Assembly (NCBI GenBank): GCA_036852015.1
Contig: JAANDG010000346.1
Span: 62,001 to 126,000, forward strand
Source of the DNA: Pelodera strongyloides
Lineage: Eukaryota > Nematoda > Chromadorea > Rhabditida > Rhabditidae
Reading direction: 5' to 3'
DNA: 64,000 nucleotides
Shown: positions 57,901 through 64,000 of the stretch, one piece after another
Position numbering within the stretch: the stretch's first letter is position 1
Layout: every line of letters starts with the position of its first letter
Notes under the pieces: generated by a model
What the model saw: only the letters and a program-made list of their open reading frames with translations
What the model was told of the DNA's origin: nothing
The model's database searches: none
Translations under genes and position numbers: made by a program

Positions 57901-60900
57901 ACGGCTGTCCGATTCAAGAGAAGATGATTTTCGTAACTTAGTGAATGTGCGTGGTCAGTTGTGTTGGTGTTTGGACGCAAATAAACTAGGTTTATTTACA
58001 GACAGACGAGATGGACGATCGTTCTGTATTACACTATGAATTGGGTTTTTATGAGAAGACGGGACCAGATTGTTATAGGTAAAACTTTAATTTTATAATA
58101 ATACGTTAGTCAGAGAAAGATGTATAGAACTTATTACCAGCTTGTTTAAAGGAAAAAAAGAGCAAAGAGTACCGGGTCCGCAGAAACGCTTCACCTGAAA
58201 AAGTGAATTTTGAATTTTACCTATTCTAACAAAACCGCTTTCAAAGGCGAGACCAGTTCATTTCTGAAGCCGGACATACTGGCCATTAAACTTCCCAGAG
58301 GCCAATTTTCTCGGGAAGCCGATGTCTTTCATTCTAGTCGGTTACACTGTTACACATTCCAGGGGTACGCTAACGTTTGCCTTACGATACGACTTCATCC
58401 ACAGGGTCTTGATGCTTCATGTGCTACGAGCCAACCAGCTACCCGTGGAGGTAGGAAGCACTATCCTAGTGGCGGGAAATCCGATGATTCAAATTTCAAA
58501 CTACTGTAGCCGTTCGTACATAGCCCTCTTCCAGTTCTACTTTGCGAGTGGCTGCATAAGCCAAGAAAATTAGTGAGCCAAGAACATTGCGATATTATCT
58601 TGTTTTACAGTAAATAAATAAAATAATATATATTCAGGAAAAGGAGCGGACGGTAGATCCCTATGTTAAAATGTACCTTCTACCGGAAAGGCGAAATCAC
58701 TGTAAGACGAGGATTTGCAAGAAGACGCTGGACCCAGAATTCAATGAAATGTTCAGCTTTGATGTGGCATTCAACACGTTGCATAGTAAAATGTTACAGG
58801 TGAGTAGTACAAGTACAATTATTTATTAAGTATTAAATATTTATTAAGACATAAATGTGTGCATCAATATGATGAAAGATTGTTGTGATGATGAAGATAA
58901 TATGTATATTGATACATACAAATGTATAAAGCACAAGTTTATCATTCTTCAGAAGTAAAGTATAAACAAAGGCTGAAAACTCGATTAGACCTGAGATTTG
59001 ACTACAACCATAACGTGAATGCTCAAAAAGAGACAGACAAACAGACAAACAAACCTTTGTTTATTTACCTAATGCCGTTTGCTTCAGTTCACCGTGTACG
59101 ACTTTGACCGGTTCACTCGGCATGGTCTAATTGGTAATGTGATAATGCGAGACCTATTCGATAAAAGTGATCTTTATGCTTGGACGGAGTTTACCATGCA
59201 AATTGTTGGAAGTCAGGTTAGTATTTTATTTTTTATTCTTAGCTATAACTATCTGCACATAGCGCTCCTACTTCAGTGCATTGTCATTCGGTAGAGTAGG
59301 ACTGATTGTGGGAATACGAAATGAACCTCTGCGCTGTCGCCGCCCCAAAAAAAAAGTTGGTACTCTACGACCGCGCAGCTCAAGCCTTTACTGGCGCCCG
59401 ACGCCCCTCCTGTGCATACTGCGCCCCCTTTGAAGTTGCGCGCACACGTTCGTTAACGCAGCACCTATCTGCGCACCCGTATGAGCCGTGGCACACCCGC
59501 ACTCTCACGATTTGGGTATTCTCCTGGATGTAATAATGAACACGAGTATTGTGATGACAAAATTAGCAAATAGATTACTGATTCACAAAAAAACCTGCAA
59601 CGAACCAGCGAGTGTGTATATGTAATTAAGCCACTCAAGTAGATCATACGAAACGTACATTTATGATAAACGGAATATGTATTTTAATCAATCTGTGGAT
59701 CAACTGTGAGCTACAAACCACTAGAACAATAACATGAATGCTTTATTTGCAACATGTTTATTATTATATTTTATATTTTCATTCTTCAGGAGAAGAACGA
59801 TTTCGGTGACCTTCTCCTATATATTTCCTATTCGGTGGCCGAGCAACGGCTTTTGGTTACGGTGGCGAAGGCATATAACTTACGACCGATGGACATTACG
59901 GGAGCGTCAGGTCAGGGGTTATAATTTCAAAACGTATTCACCAACACGCAGGGAGCCCTCGCTGGCCTCCCCAGGAAACTAAGGAGTGCGTAGAGAGTGT
60001 GAGATCAGAAGAGATTCAGAGCGCGATTAAGCCTAGGGAGGGCTCCCTGTGTGTTGGTGAAACCGAGAGTGAGATGAATTGTAAATTCGTATTTGGCGCT
60101 GCGGGTAGCGTAATGGTAAACGCATTGACCAGATACAGCCGAAGATGCGGGTTCGACCCCCGCTCGGCCAAAACCGCCAATTTTTCATTTGCAATCTAAA
60201 TTCATATAAATGATAATGTTTCAGATCCCTATGTGAAGGTCGACCTCGTCTATAGAGGGCGACGAGTGAAATTGCGTCGTACAACCACTAAACGGGCCAA
60301 TCTGAATCCAGTTTATAATGAAACTCTCGAATTTGATGTGCCAGTTTCGCAGTGGGCCGAGAGCAATATGCTCGTACAGGTCATGGACTGGGATCGGTGC
60401 GTTTTTGAACACATTTTTTCATATTTATTTTTAGTTTATTTACTAGATTAAGGTTCCGCTAAATCTACTTTACTTAATTGATGGATGGTTTGTTATTTTT
60501 TATGATTGTCCGTCACTACGCTGTAGCGAGGCAGTGTGACGCACAACTTTTGGCACGGTAGCGTTGCATGTTGCCCCTATATATCAACAACAAAATAGAC
60601 TGAGAACATGCAAAACCCGAATGGAATTTTTTTTGTTGAAAAAAAGAATTTTTTGTTAATGCATCAGACTAATTATTAGTAGCTTTCAAAAAACACTTCC
60701 AAACTTGTGCAAATCGCAAAGTCAATATGGCGTATCAAAACAGTCCTCGACAACTGCGTACAACTGAATTCAGAATTACAGAGGAATCTTAGTATCCGGG
60801 ATGATTATGTTCTTACACATATTTTTCATTACAGTATTGGCAAGGACGATCTTCTCGGTTGTTGTATCCTGGGTAATGAGAGCCCGACTCCACAAGGGAA

Positions 60901-61433
60901 ACAACAATGGGAACAGTGCTTCTCGGCAGCCTATCAGGAAGGAGTTGTGGTAAGCGGAAGCATTTGTCTACATAAAATGAGCCGGTGCGCCAACATATTG
61001 CGCAACCTTCGCCAGACTCTCGCCGGGTTCTCGCAAGTGCACTAGTGCTGAATACAATTTCGCGAGAGCTGGCGAAGACATAGTGATGTCGCCGCAAACC
61101 TCTTTATCCTGGGCATGTATCGATTTTGGCATTTTTGTGCAGTCTTCGCGCCAAGGTCTCTCGGCGCACTACCAGTGTTTCATCAGTGTATTGTAATAAA
61201 TTATTGATTGCCTATCGTATGCATTCTGTAAATTTGTGGTTGCCCGTCCGAAGCTTCCGGCACCAAATTTACATAGGATATGTGTATAATATGCAAATCT
61301 CTCAAAGTAGGTACAATACTGCTTTAAAACGTTTCCATTTCAGCGGTCAAAACCCGTGGGCACCTGGCACAGTATACTCTCCGACGTTCCGGAGAATTTC
61401 CGAGACATACCCAAAGCAAAGAAAAGGAAATAG
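35805..61433 (+). CDS. synaptotagmin, complete, twelve exons, 460 aa
   Basis: Vesicle-anchored tandem-C2 protein that couples Ca2+ to membrane fusion. Exons: 35805-35952 (ATG 35820), 38359-38430, 39369-39501, 57224-57314, 58002-58078, 58363-58450, 58638-58799, 59088-59216, 59790-59910, 60225-60396, 60835-60949, 61344-61433; all phases match. Residues 1-10 are luminal; about 11-30 are the membrane segment (GALITVLLLLFCISFY) followed by basic RRRPRPR; then a Ser/Pro-rich and an acidic linker (NDDVDYNEETDEMDD). C2A runs from GTLTFALRYDF to FTMQIVGSQ, C2B from FGDLLLYISY to the end, with the diagnostic WHSIL and a basic tail KAKKRK. C2B keeps all five Asp Ca2+ ligands (PMD, SDPY, DWD and the KDD after it). 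C2A keeps SDPY-like VDPY and DFD but has Glu for the first Asp and Gly for the last. Exon 1 follows TAATTCAG 15 bases before the ATG, which may be a spliced-leader site. Intron 3 is 17.7 kb with a LINE. Subfamily not assigned. Confidence 0.95.
36358..36510. repeat. foldback element, GGTTAAACAG subtype, in synaptotagmin intron 1
   Basis: AAAGCGGTTAAACAGTATAACAAACCG then TTTTTGAAACATATGTTGGACGC; right end AAAACCTGCCGTTATATCGCTTTGA. A 17-base stretch (GCTAGAATCCCATGTAT) is duplicated inside. Confidence 0.7.
36740..36990. repeat. (CA)n-rich microsatellite
   Basis: ACACACAC-rich stretch of about 250 bases with ATACAC and AGACAC variants, in synaptotagmin intron 1. Confidence 0.92.
37446..37542. 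repeat. interstitial telomere-like tract with CCTGGTTTTAGG breaks
   Basis: CCTAAG hexamers arranged in three blocks separated by CCTGG(T)TTTAGG, so the block itself is repeated. Directly followed by (CAATGC)n-like CAATGCCAATGACAATGCC. Confidence 0.88.
38227..38310. repeat. (GA)n microsatellite next to a synaptotagmin exon
   Basis: About 40 GA dinucleotides ending 49 bases before exon 2 (38359). It occupies the place where a polypyrimidine tract or branch region could lie, and is purine-rich instead. Confidence 0.95.
38719..38743. repeat. (ATT)n microsatellite
   Basis: Eight consecutive ATT units after AATTATT. Confidence 0.95.
38826..39196. repeat. foldback element whose left part is tandemly duplicated
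   Basis: A unit of about 118 bases (CGTCTATGA ... ATGAGGGAGGCACG ... AGCATTAAAGTGACTTACGG ... TTTTTGAAACGTACGACCG) occurs twice; the second copy continues into a foldback core and ends in ACGGCCGTTATATCGCTTTAA at 39196. Confidence 0.8.
40326..40536. repeat. foldback element with a duplicated 60-bp right arm segment
   Basis: AAAGCGATATAACAGCCGGT at the left and ACCAGCTGTTATACCGCTTT at the right pair. AAAATCGACCCATTTAGCAT...GTACGCATCAAAA occurs twice in tandem (about 40403 and 40459). Confidence 0.85.
40882..41698 (+). CDS. LINE ORF1 protein (in two overlapping frames)
   Basis: RNA-binding partner protein of the retrotransposon particle. First frame 40882-41181 (99 aa, start MTSAVISDMEVSD) is acidic; second frame 41162-41698 (178 aa) starts inside it at an ATG, overlapping by 20 bases. 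The second frame holds a compact fold with VRGKPITVYRMSPHLVKVEL and LARRSKLKGSVYSGVFV, like RRM-type ORF1 domains, then the very basic DRDRERALRRRRAY and a Pro/Ser tail. Either an original overlap or one ORF1 broken by a single-base frameshift near 41162-41180. No zinc knuckle seen. Confidence 0.75.
41681..44565 (+). CDS. LINE ORF2: AP endonuclease + reverse transcriptase
   Basis: The frame is open from about 41681 to TAA at 44563 (roughly 960 codons) without an early ATG, so it probably starts by reinitiation or readthrough near the ORF1 stop (41696). Endonuclease: FYFNARSIVKRVNEL, VLVSESWL (Glu), IIVYRAPS, LVGDINVNVN, LDYLLS, PLADHHSITF (Asp-His). Reverse transcriptase: DYRPITILPSTSKCLEKFV, QYGFVKGKS, IYIDLAKAFDSVSHEKL (motif A), PSGVPQGGVLSPTLFILYLS (motif B), and FADD (motif C). 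The C-terminal part (LEDVQATITWIIFKK, ERLKILGLKSLQERRI) matches the usual tail of CR1/jockey-group elements. No RNase H. All catalytic residues are kept. Confidence 0.93.
44566..46262. other. LINE 3' flank and AT-rich intron sequence
   Basis: No exon. Contains a duplicated half foldback (CACGTGTCATACCGCTTTAA / CACGTGTCATACAGCTTTAA at about 45410 and 45610, each followed by AAACTTTTC(T/G)TAAATG and TCACCTCTTTAATCTA) and CT-rich sequence at 45845-45965. Confidence 0.6.
46263..48116. repeat. foldback element split by a 1.45-kb insertion
   Basis: The left arm 46263-46340 (AAAGGGACAGGCCCATCAAA...) and the remainder from about 47796 to 48116 (...GATGGGCCTGTCCCTTTAA) together equal the intact element at 18079-18477. 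The break falls in ATTACAATA|TATACAAAC. Confidence 0.88.
46341..47795. repeat. insertion made of two tandem repeat families
   Basis: The first part (46341-46940) has about 2.7 units of about 220 bases, each with TTTCTGTTGACTATATT(C/T)CTCC, CGCAATGTTTC(G/T)CTGGGCT and ATATCGAAAAAAT-like sequence. The second part (47000-47620) has units of about 111 bases with TTCTTTGAAC, TATCGCTCGGC(A/C), ACTCCGC and TTTTGTGTGG(T/C). The right end contains ACAAACAAACAAAC. No transposase or gene recognised. A piece like its left end recurs at 49035 (CGGTTGTCGCCCCCTGAGTC). Confidence 0.8.
48571..48690. repeat. short foldback, GGTATGGCACATGGTTTGTG subtype
   Basis: GGCGGTATGGCACATGGTTTGTGAAACAC at the left; CACGAACCACGTTTCATTCCGCTTTAA at the right. 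Much the same arms recur at 62769-62898 (GGAATGGCACCTGGTTTGTTA). Confidence 0.7.
49294..49504. repeat. foldback element, GCTGTTATACCGC subtype
   Basis: AGCTGCCGATTTTTGAAACG at the left; GTGTTTCAAAACCCGGCTGTTATACCGCTT at the right. Core CGTATGCAAATGAATACAATTAGAATAAAA is well kept. Confidence 0.8.
49950..50113. repeat. foldback element, GATATGGCTCATGGG subtype
   Basis: TTTAAAGCGATATGGCTCATGG...GTAAGCTGGCCAACC at the left; GTTGTCCAGCTTATCATACCGTTTTAAA at the right. Core: CATATAGCACATGCAAATG. Confidence 0.75.
50600..50692. repeat. tandem duplication of a 45-base unit
   Basis: AATACGAGGAAGATATAAGC G(G/A)(G/A)TAGCTCAAAA(A)TAGTACCAAT occurs twice head to tail. Confidence 0.92.
50708..50882. repeat. 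foldback element, CTATACAACAGCCGG subtype
   Basis: GAAGCTATACAACAGCCGGT at the left; ATCGGCCGCTATATCGCTTT at the right; inner TTTTTGAAAAATATGTTGGG and ACATTCCAAAAA. Confidence 0.8.
51053..51236. repeat. TTTAAAGCG foldback element, well preserved
   Basis: TTAAAGCGAAATACGGGCCG pairs with CGGTCAGTATTTCGCTTTAA; nearly the same sequence as 12783-12964 including CTCAAGTACTTGCATTCC and GCTCATTTGCATATGATGC. Confidence 0.9.
51553..51755. repeat. 203-bp foldback, AAGGGTCAGGCTCACGAGATA ends
   Basis: AAGGGTCAGGCTCACGAGAT at the left and ATCTCGTGAGCCTGACCCTT at the right are perfect mates; CCAGTTCTCCATACGA pairs with TGTATGGAGAACGGG. A solo left end of a relative (AAAGGGTCAGGCCCATG) lies at 61962. Confidence 0.93.
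52095..52275. repeat. foldback element, GGTATAACATCCGG subtype
   Basis: TTTTAAAGCGGTATAACATC...GGTTTTTGAAATGTATGATGG at the left; CATACTTTTCAAAAACC then AACTGTTATAACGCTTTAAA at the right. Core ATCCATTTGCATACAACG. Confidence 0.85.
52843..52875. repeat. (AAAT)n microsatellite
   Basis: Eight AAAT units in a row. Confidence 0.95.
52955..53130. repeat. cluster of TTTCCGAG motifs
   Basis: TTTCCGAG or its relatives (TTTCCGAC, TCTCCGAC, GAGCTCGGAAA) occur at least eight times within about 175 bases, on both strands. Not a simple tandem array. Confidence 0.6.
53738..53922. repeat. foldback element, GGTATTATAGCTGG subtype
   Basis: CAGCGGTATTATAGCTGGTT at the left; AACCAGCCGTTATATTGCTTT at the right; inside, GTATGATAGGTAACTGAGTTCCCATATG mirrors CATATGGGACTGAAGTTGCCCAACATAT in part. 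Confidence 0.8.
54179..54305. repeat. GGTCACC-rich dispersed repeat (copy 4)
   Basis: AACCCATTTGGCGACG..., AAACCGTCGTAAACTGCTCA and CCACATGGTCACGTAATGGT, CACTGATCGGTCACGAAATG; clearly related to 29258-29425. Confidence 0.72.
54850..54922. repeat. (GA)n microsatellite
   Basis: GA repeats with GGGA interruptions over about 70 bases. Confidence 0.93.
55588..55759. repeat. almost perfect TTAAAGCG foldback (172 bp)
   Basis: TTAAAGCGAAATGCTAGCTC pairs with GAGGCTAGCATTTCGCTTTAA, and the arms stay matched to the centre: TGCTAATTTTGTACGATTGCC / CGATCGTACAAAATTAGCAT. It has no TTTTTGAAAC block; instead TTTGGAAAATTTGC. A related but worn element lies at 55833-55930. Confidence 0.95.
56390..56531. repeat. 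foldback element, GGTAGAACAACCG subtype
   Basis: AAAGCGGTAGAACAACCGAT at the left; AAAGCGGCAGTTATACTGCTTTAA at the right; inner TTTTGAAATGGACC / CATACGTTTCAAAAA. Confidence 0.75.
57136..57206 (+). repeat. tRNA-like unit (possible tRNA-Ser-derived SINE or pseudogene)
   Basis: A box TGGCGTAGTGG and B box GGTTCGATCCC are perfect matches to the Pol III consensus; AGTAT at the start pairs with ATACT at the end; the loop CTGCTAA equals a serine GCU anticodon loop with a wobble stem (TGGA/TTCA). It lacks the long variable arm of a real tRNA-Ser. It ends 18 bases before synaptotagmin exon 4. Confidence 0.5.
57790..57905. repeat. GC-rich stretch related to 27835-27960
   Basis: ACTTGGCGTGCAAACCGCGTGA here versus ACTTGGCGTGCAAGCCGCGTGA at 27835; both are followed by GGCG/GCGC-rich sequence. 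No protein frame is shared. It sits in synaptotagmin intron 4. Confidence 0.55.
59938..60062. repeat. 125-bp foldback with TTCACCAACACGCAGGGAGCC ends
   Basis: TTCACCAACACGCAGGGAGC at the left and GCTCCCTGTGTGTTGGTGAA at the right are inverted repeats of about 25 bases. It directly precedes the tRNA-like unit at 60096. Both lie in synaptotagmin intron 9. Confidence 0.9.
60096..60170 (+). repeat. tRNA-like unit
   Basis: A box TAGCGTAATGG and B box GGTTCGACCCC; GCGGGT near the start and CGCTCGGCC at the end suggest a decayed acceptor stem. A tRNA-like SINE body or pseudogene is more likely than a working tRNA. Confidence 0.45.
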
Positions 61434-64000
61434 ACAATAAATTAGAACTCTTATATGTGCAAAAGCGTTGTTAGTGACTTTTCTCTCAGCCTGGGGCAAA
61501 CCGCTCCATGGCTCCATGGTCCAGAACTACATACATAGATGTAGACGCAAGTCTCATATGAACACCAAAACCACTATAGCTATTCGTTCGCCACTAGTCT
61601 CGTTAGGAAAGCCTTTATCAGTTAGAGATTAAGACAGTCACGTACAATTTTCGTTTTTTTTACAATGACATTATAATTATTTCTGTCAATACTTTTCACT
61701 TCACCGGTATGTTTTTCGGAAAGCCATAGATAGTACATACATATAGCATGATCTGTTTCTACCTTTCTGTCATATGTCCAATAATAAATATAATATAGAA
61801 TTCCGCGAAGAATATTGATTGTAATAATACGAGTTTAATGCTGAGGCAATATGATTTGATTCATTTATGTACCGTGAGTCCTCATGGTTTAACTTAAATT
61901 TCATTATGTGAGTTTTGTTTTCTATTTTGACAGGAACCCGTTTTATTAGTTTAAAGTTTAAAGGGTCAGGCCCATGTTAAGCAAATAATTCAGATTTTTC
62001 TATGTGAAAATTGCAACTTTTCTGTCAAATCATAACTGCAAAACCCGAATTTGACCCTATAGAGTTACGCAATATGAATTCCAATCATTTTCAATTACTC
62101 CGGCAGCTTCAACACAGAACATTCTGAATACGCTTTTTTTACATTGAGCCTGATCTTGTAACAATTTCACTTCAGTGACCAAAAATTAGCATTTTTTCTG
62201 TTTAGTTTATGAGCTTCTTGATTTTGAGATTACAGTTCGTACAAGCGGGTTTACGAATAAAGTTTTCCATATAATTCATACTTTTCTGTTTCTTTCAAGG
62301 CTTTCACTTGTTTTGCAAGGAACCAGTCGAATCATTTACACCGGTTAAATTCCGGTGACGGCTTGTAAATTGGGGAAAACGAAGATACCTAAATGGTCAC
62401 TCTCTGAATTGCCAATAAAAACATTTTGCCCCGATTCTTTCATTTCCGATATTTATACTGCCCCGATCATACCATCATGCTTTTACAACGAGTATGTAAC
62501 ATTAACGATAATAATCCTAGATGATACTAAAGCCAGGTCTGCGTAATCCAGTTTCTCAAATAAGTAAAGAGATCATAATCCATAAAGGTAGTGGCAGGAA
62601 ATCCGATAATTTTTTAATAAAGCGGGGAAGGTTGCTAGAAACAGAGTATATAATTATCCTGGAATCCATGCAAAATGTGACAATAAATAAAATAAAACCG
62701 GACGACAATTCATTGGTGCCTACGCATGACACACCAAACGATAAACACGGAAAGGTAGTAGGGACTTAAAGGGGAATGGCACCTGGTTTGTTAAAAGCAC
62801 CCTGACAACGGCCTGCTCACGATTCATGTGTGCGAACTGCGTGCCATTTTGTTGCGGCCCAGCATACGTTTCACAAACCAGGTGCTTTTTTTTTAAACCT
62901 ACAGTAAGACAATGAGGATCATCAGCTTCCTGAACTCTTAGAATACGAATATAAACTCTGCCAAAGGCCTTCAGACACTAGACTCAAAGCATGAAAAGTT
63001 ACAGAGATCAGTCACATACATTTTTACAAAAACGACACCTAATCAAATATTGACCACTAATGATTTTCACCAAATCAAATCCTGAAGTTTTTCACGAGTA
63101 AATTAAATTGAGCAAAAAAACGGTTTCCAGTTAATTTACAACGAGTACCGAGGAAAAAAGAGTATGTATGAATATCCATAAAGCGGTACGACAAGTGGGT
63201 TGCAAAGCCTATAACTGAGAACTGTATTCACAACATTCTATGCAAATTGTGTCCCATTCCGTGCAAATGAATATAGTTTCTCATTACCGCTTTGCCGGAA
63301 TCTTCGAATCATCAAATGACAACTGCTAGAAGAACCCGGTGGTAAAACCGAGATAGAAAAGATCATCAACCTCAAAACTAACGGCATGCACATTCTGCGT
63401 AAGTGTTCAAATAAACCTCACAAATTCAAAAGCGGTTACGTATTTAGGTATTACATAAAGAGCAACCCATGACCTGAACCTAAACTCTCCTACGCTAATT
63501 TACATCAACAATTAGCCAGAATTCACCGATTCACATGTAGTTACACTTTTTTTAAACTCGAACCAGTCCATAGGAAACATGAGCTACATATCACTACAGG
63601 CATAATAGGTACTGCGAGAATATTACTTCAAAATTACGACAACGAACCGAGTAACCTAGGGATAAGTTAAAGTAGGTAAGTTAATAACGTAAAGCTAATC
63701 TTTCGTGAACAGCCTTGTCCGTACCGTCTTCTTTGTCTCTCTCTTTAGCGGCTCTCGCTGTCTCTTTCTCTCCGTTACATTGCACTTCTCCCTGTCTCTG
63801 ATTGCCTTATCCTCCACACTGTCGTTCAAAAGAGAGTCGACAACCACACGCTCCTCACGCTTCGAAGTTGTAGCGGTAAGTGGCTAAAACAAGAACCTAT
63901 TATATTAAGAAGAGTTTACTTTTTTGTTTGGAGCCGCGGGTGAACGCAACGAAAATTAGAATATCTCAAGCCGCCTTTCGGGTATAAAAGAAGCCCAGTT
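61434..64000. other. 3' flank of the synaptotagmin gene, no convincing gene
   Basis: AATAAA lies only two bases after the stop codon (61436-61441), probably too near to be the poly-A signal. A solo AAAGGGTCAGGCCCATG end (61962), a foldback (62769-62898) and a half foldback (63180-63290) are present. An 82-codon open frame at 62521-62769 reads SRKSDNF-like polar sequence with no recognised motif. A CT-rich stretch at 63730-63800 ends at a strong GTAAGT donor (63877), and TATAAAA occurs at 63983; either could mark a gene beyond the window. Confidence 0.5.
62769..62898. repeat. short foldback, GGCACCTGGTTTGTTA subtype
   Basis: GGGGAATGGCACCTGGTTTG at the left; ACGTTTCACAAACCAGGTGC at the right. 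Same arm type as 48571-48690. Confidence 0.85.

Noticed and set aside
58210..58509. 99-codon frame overlapping synaptotagmin exon 6
   Set aside because: It is a shadow frame; the exon 6 frame (GTLTFALRYDF) fits the C2A domain and all phases.
1..64000. CRISPR arrays, phage or bacterial operons
   Set aside because: No regularly spaced direct repeats with unique spacers, no ribosome-binding-site-led gene strings; spliced genes show a eukaryotic nuclear source.

Overview
The window is animal nuclear DNA, most probably from a nematode. The coding is split into short exons with TTTCAG-type acceptors, one candidate intron is exactly 47 nt, and interstitial tracts of the TTAGGC hexamer (the nematode telomere unit) occur three or more times. 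The DNA is AT-rich, introns and spacers are large, and foldback (palindromic) repeats are very dense. No bacterial, viral or organellar gene was seen. All spliced models below were assembled by eye from reading frame, intron phase and splice motifs.

Layout. (1) 38-2699, + strand: the last seven exons of a RasGRP-type Ras guanine nucleotide exchange factor (two EF hands, one C1 domain); its catalytic part lies left of the window. (2) 4202-6692, - strand: a complete 190-residue Rho-family GTPase in five exons, with an Rnd-like serine in the P-loop and a shortened Rho insert. (3) 9979-17659, - strand: a multi-exon gene for a secreted protein I do not recognise; its first seven exons are phase-consistent and the 3' half is uncertain. 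(4) 19202-22701, - strand: a complete eight-exon, 335-residue secreted endonuclease/exonuclease/phosphatase (EEP) fold protein. (5) 22702-35804: mostly repeats, with several short minus-strand candidate exons at 28-33.5 kb that may belong to one or two small genes. (6) 35805-61433, + strand: a complete twelve-exon, 460-residue synaptotagmin with an N-terminal membrane anchor and two C2 domains. Its third intron is 17.7 kb long and carries a near-intact APE-type LINE (40882-44565). (7) 61434-64000: 3' flank with repeats and no convincing gene.

Functionally, RasGRP (diacylglycerol/Ca2+ to Ras signalling), a Rho GTPase and a synaptotagmin (Ca2+-regulated membrane fusion) are all neuronal or signalling genes, but spacing of 1.5-13 kb gives no sign of an operon. 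The striking feature of the window is the repeats: roughly 35 foldback elements of 110-400 bp bounded by TTTAAAGCG...CGCTTTAAA or TTTAAAGGG...CCCTTTAAA, plus a MITE with CATATTCACCAC-type ends, tRNA-derived SINE-like units, a GGTCACC-rich dispersed repeat, and nested satellite-like DNA inserted in one foldback.
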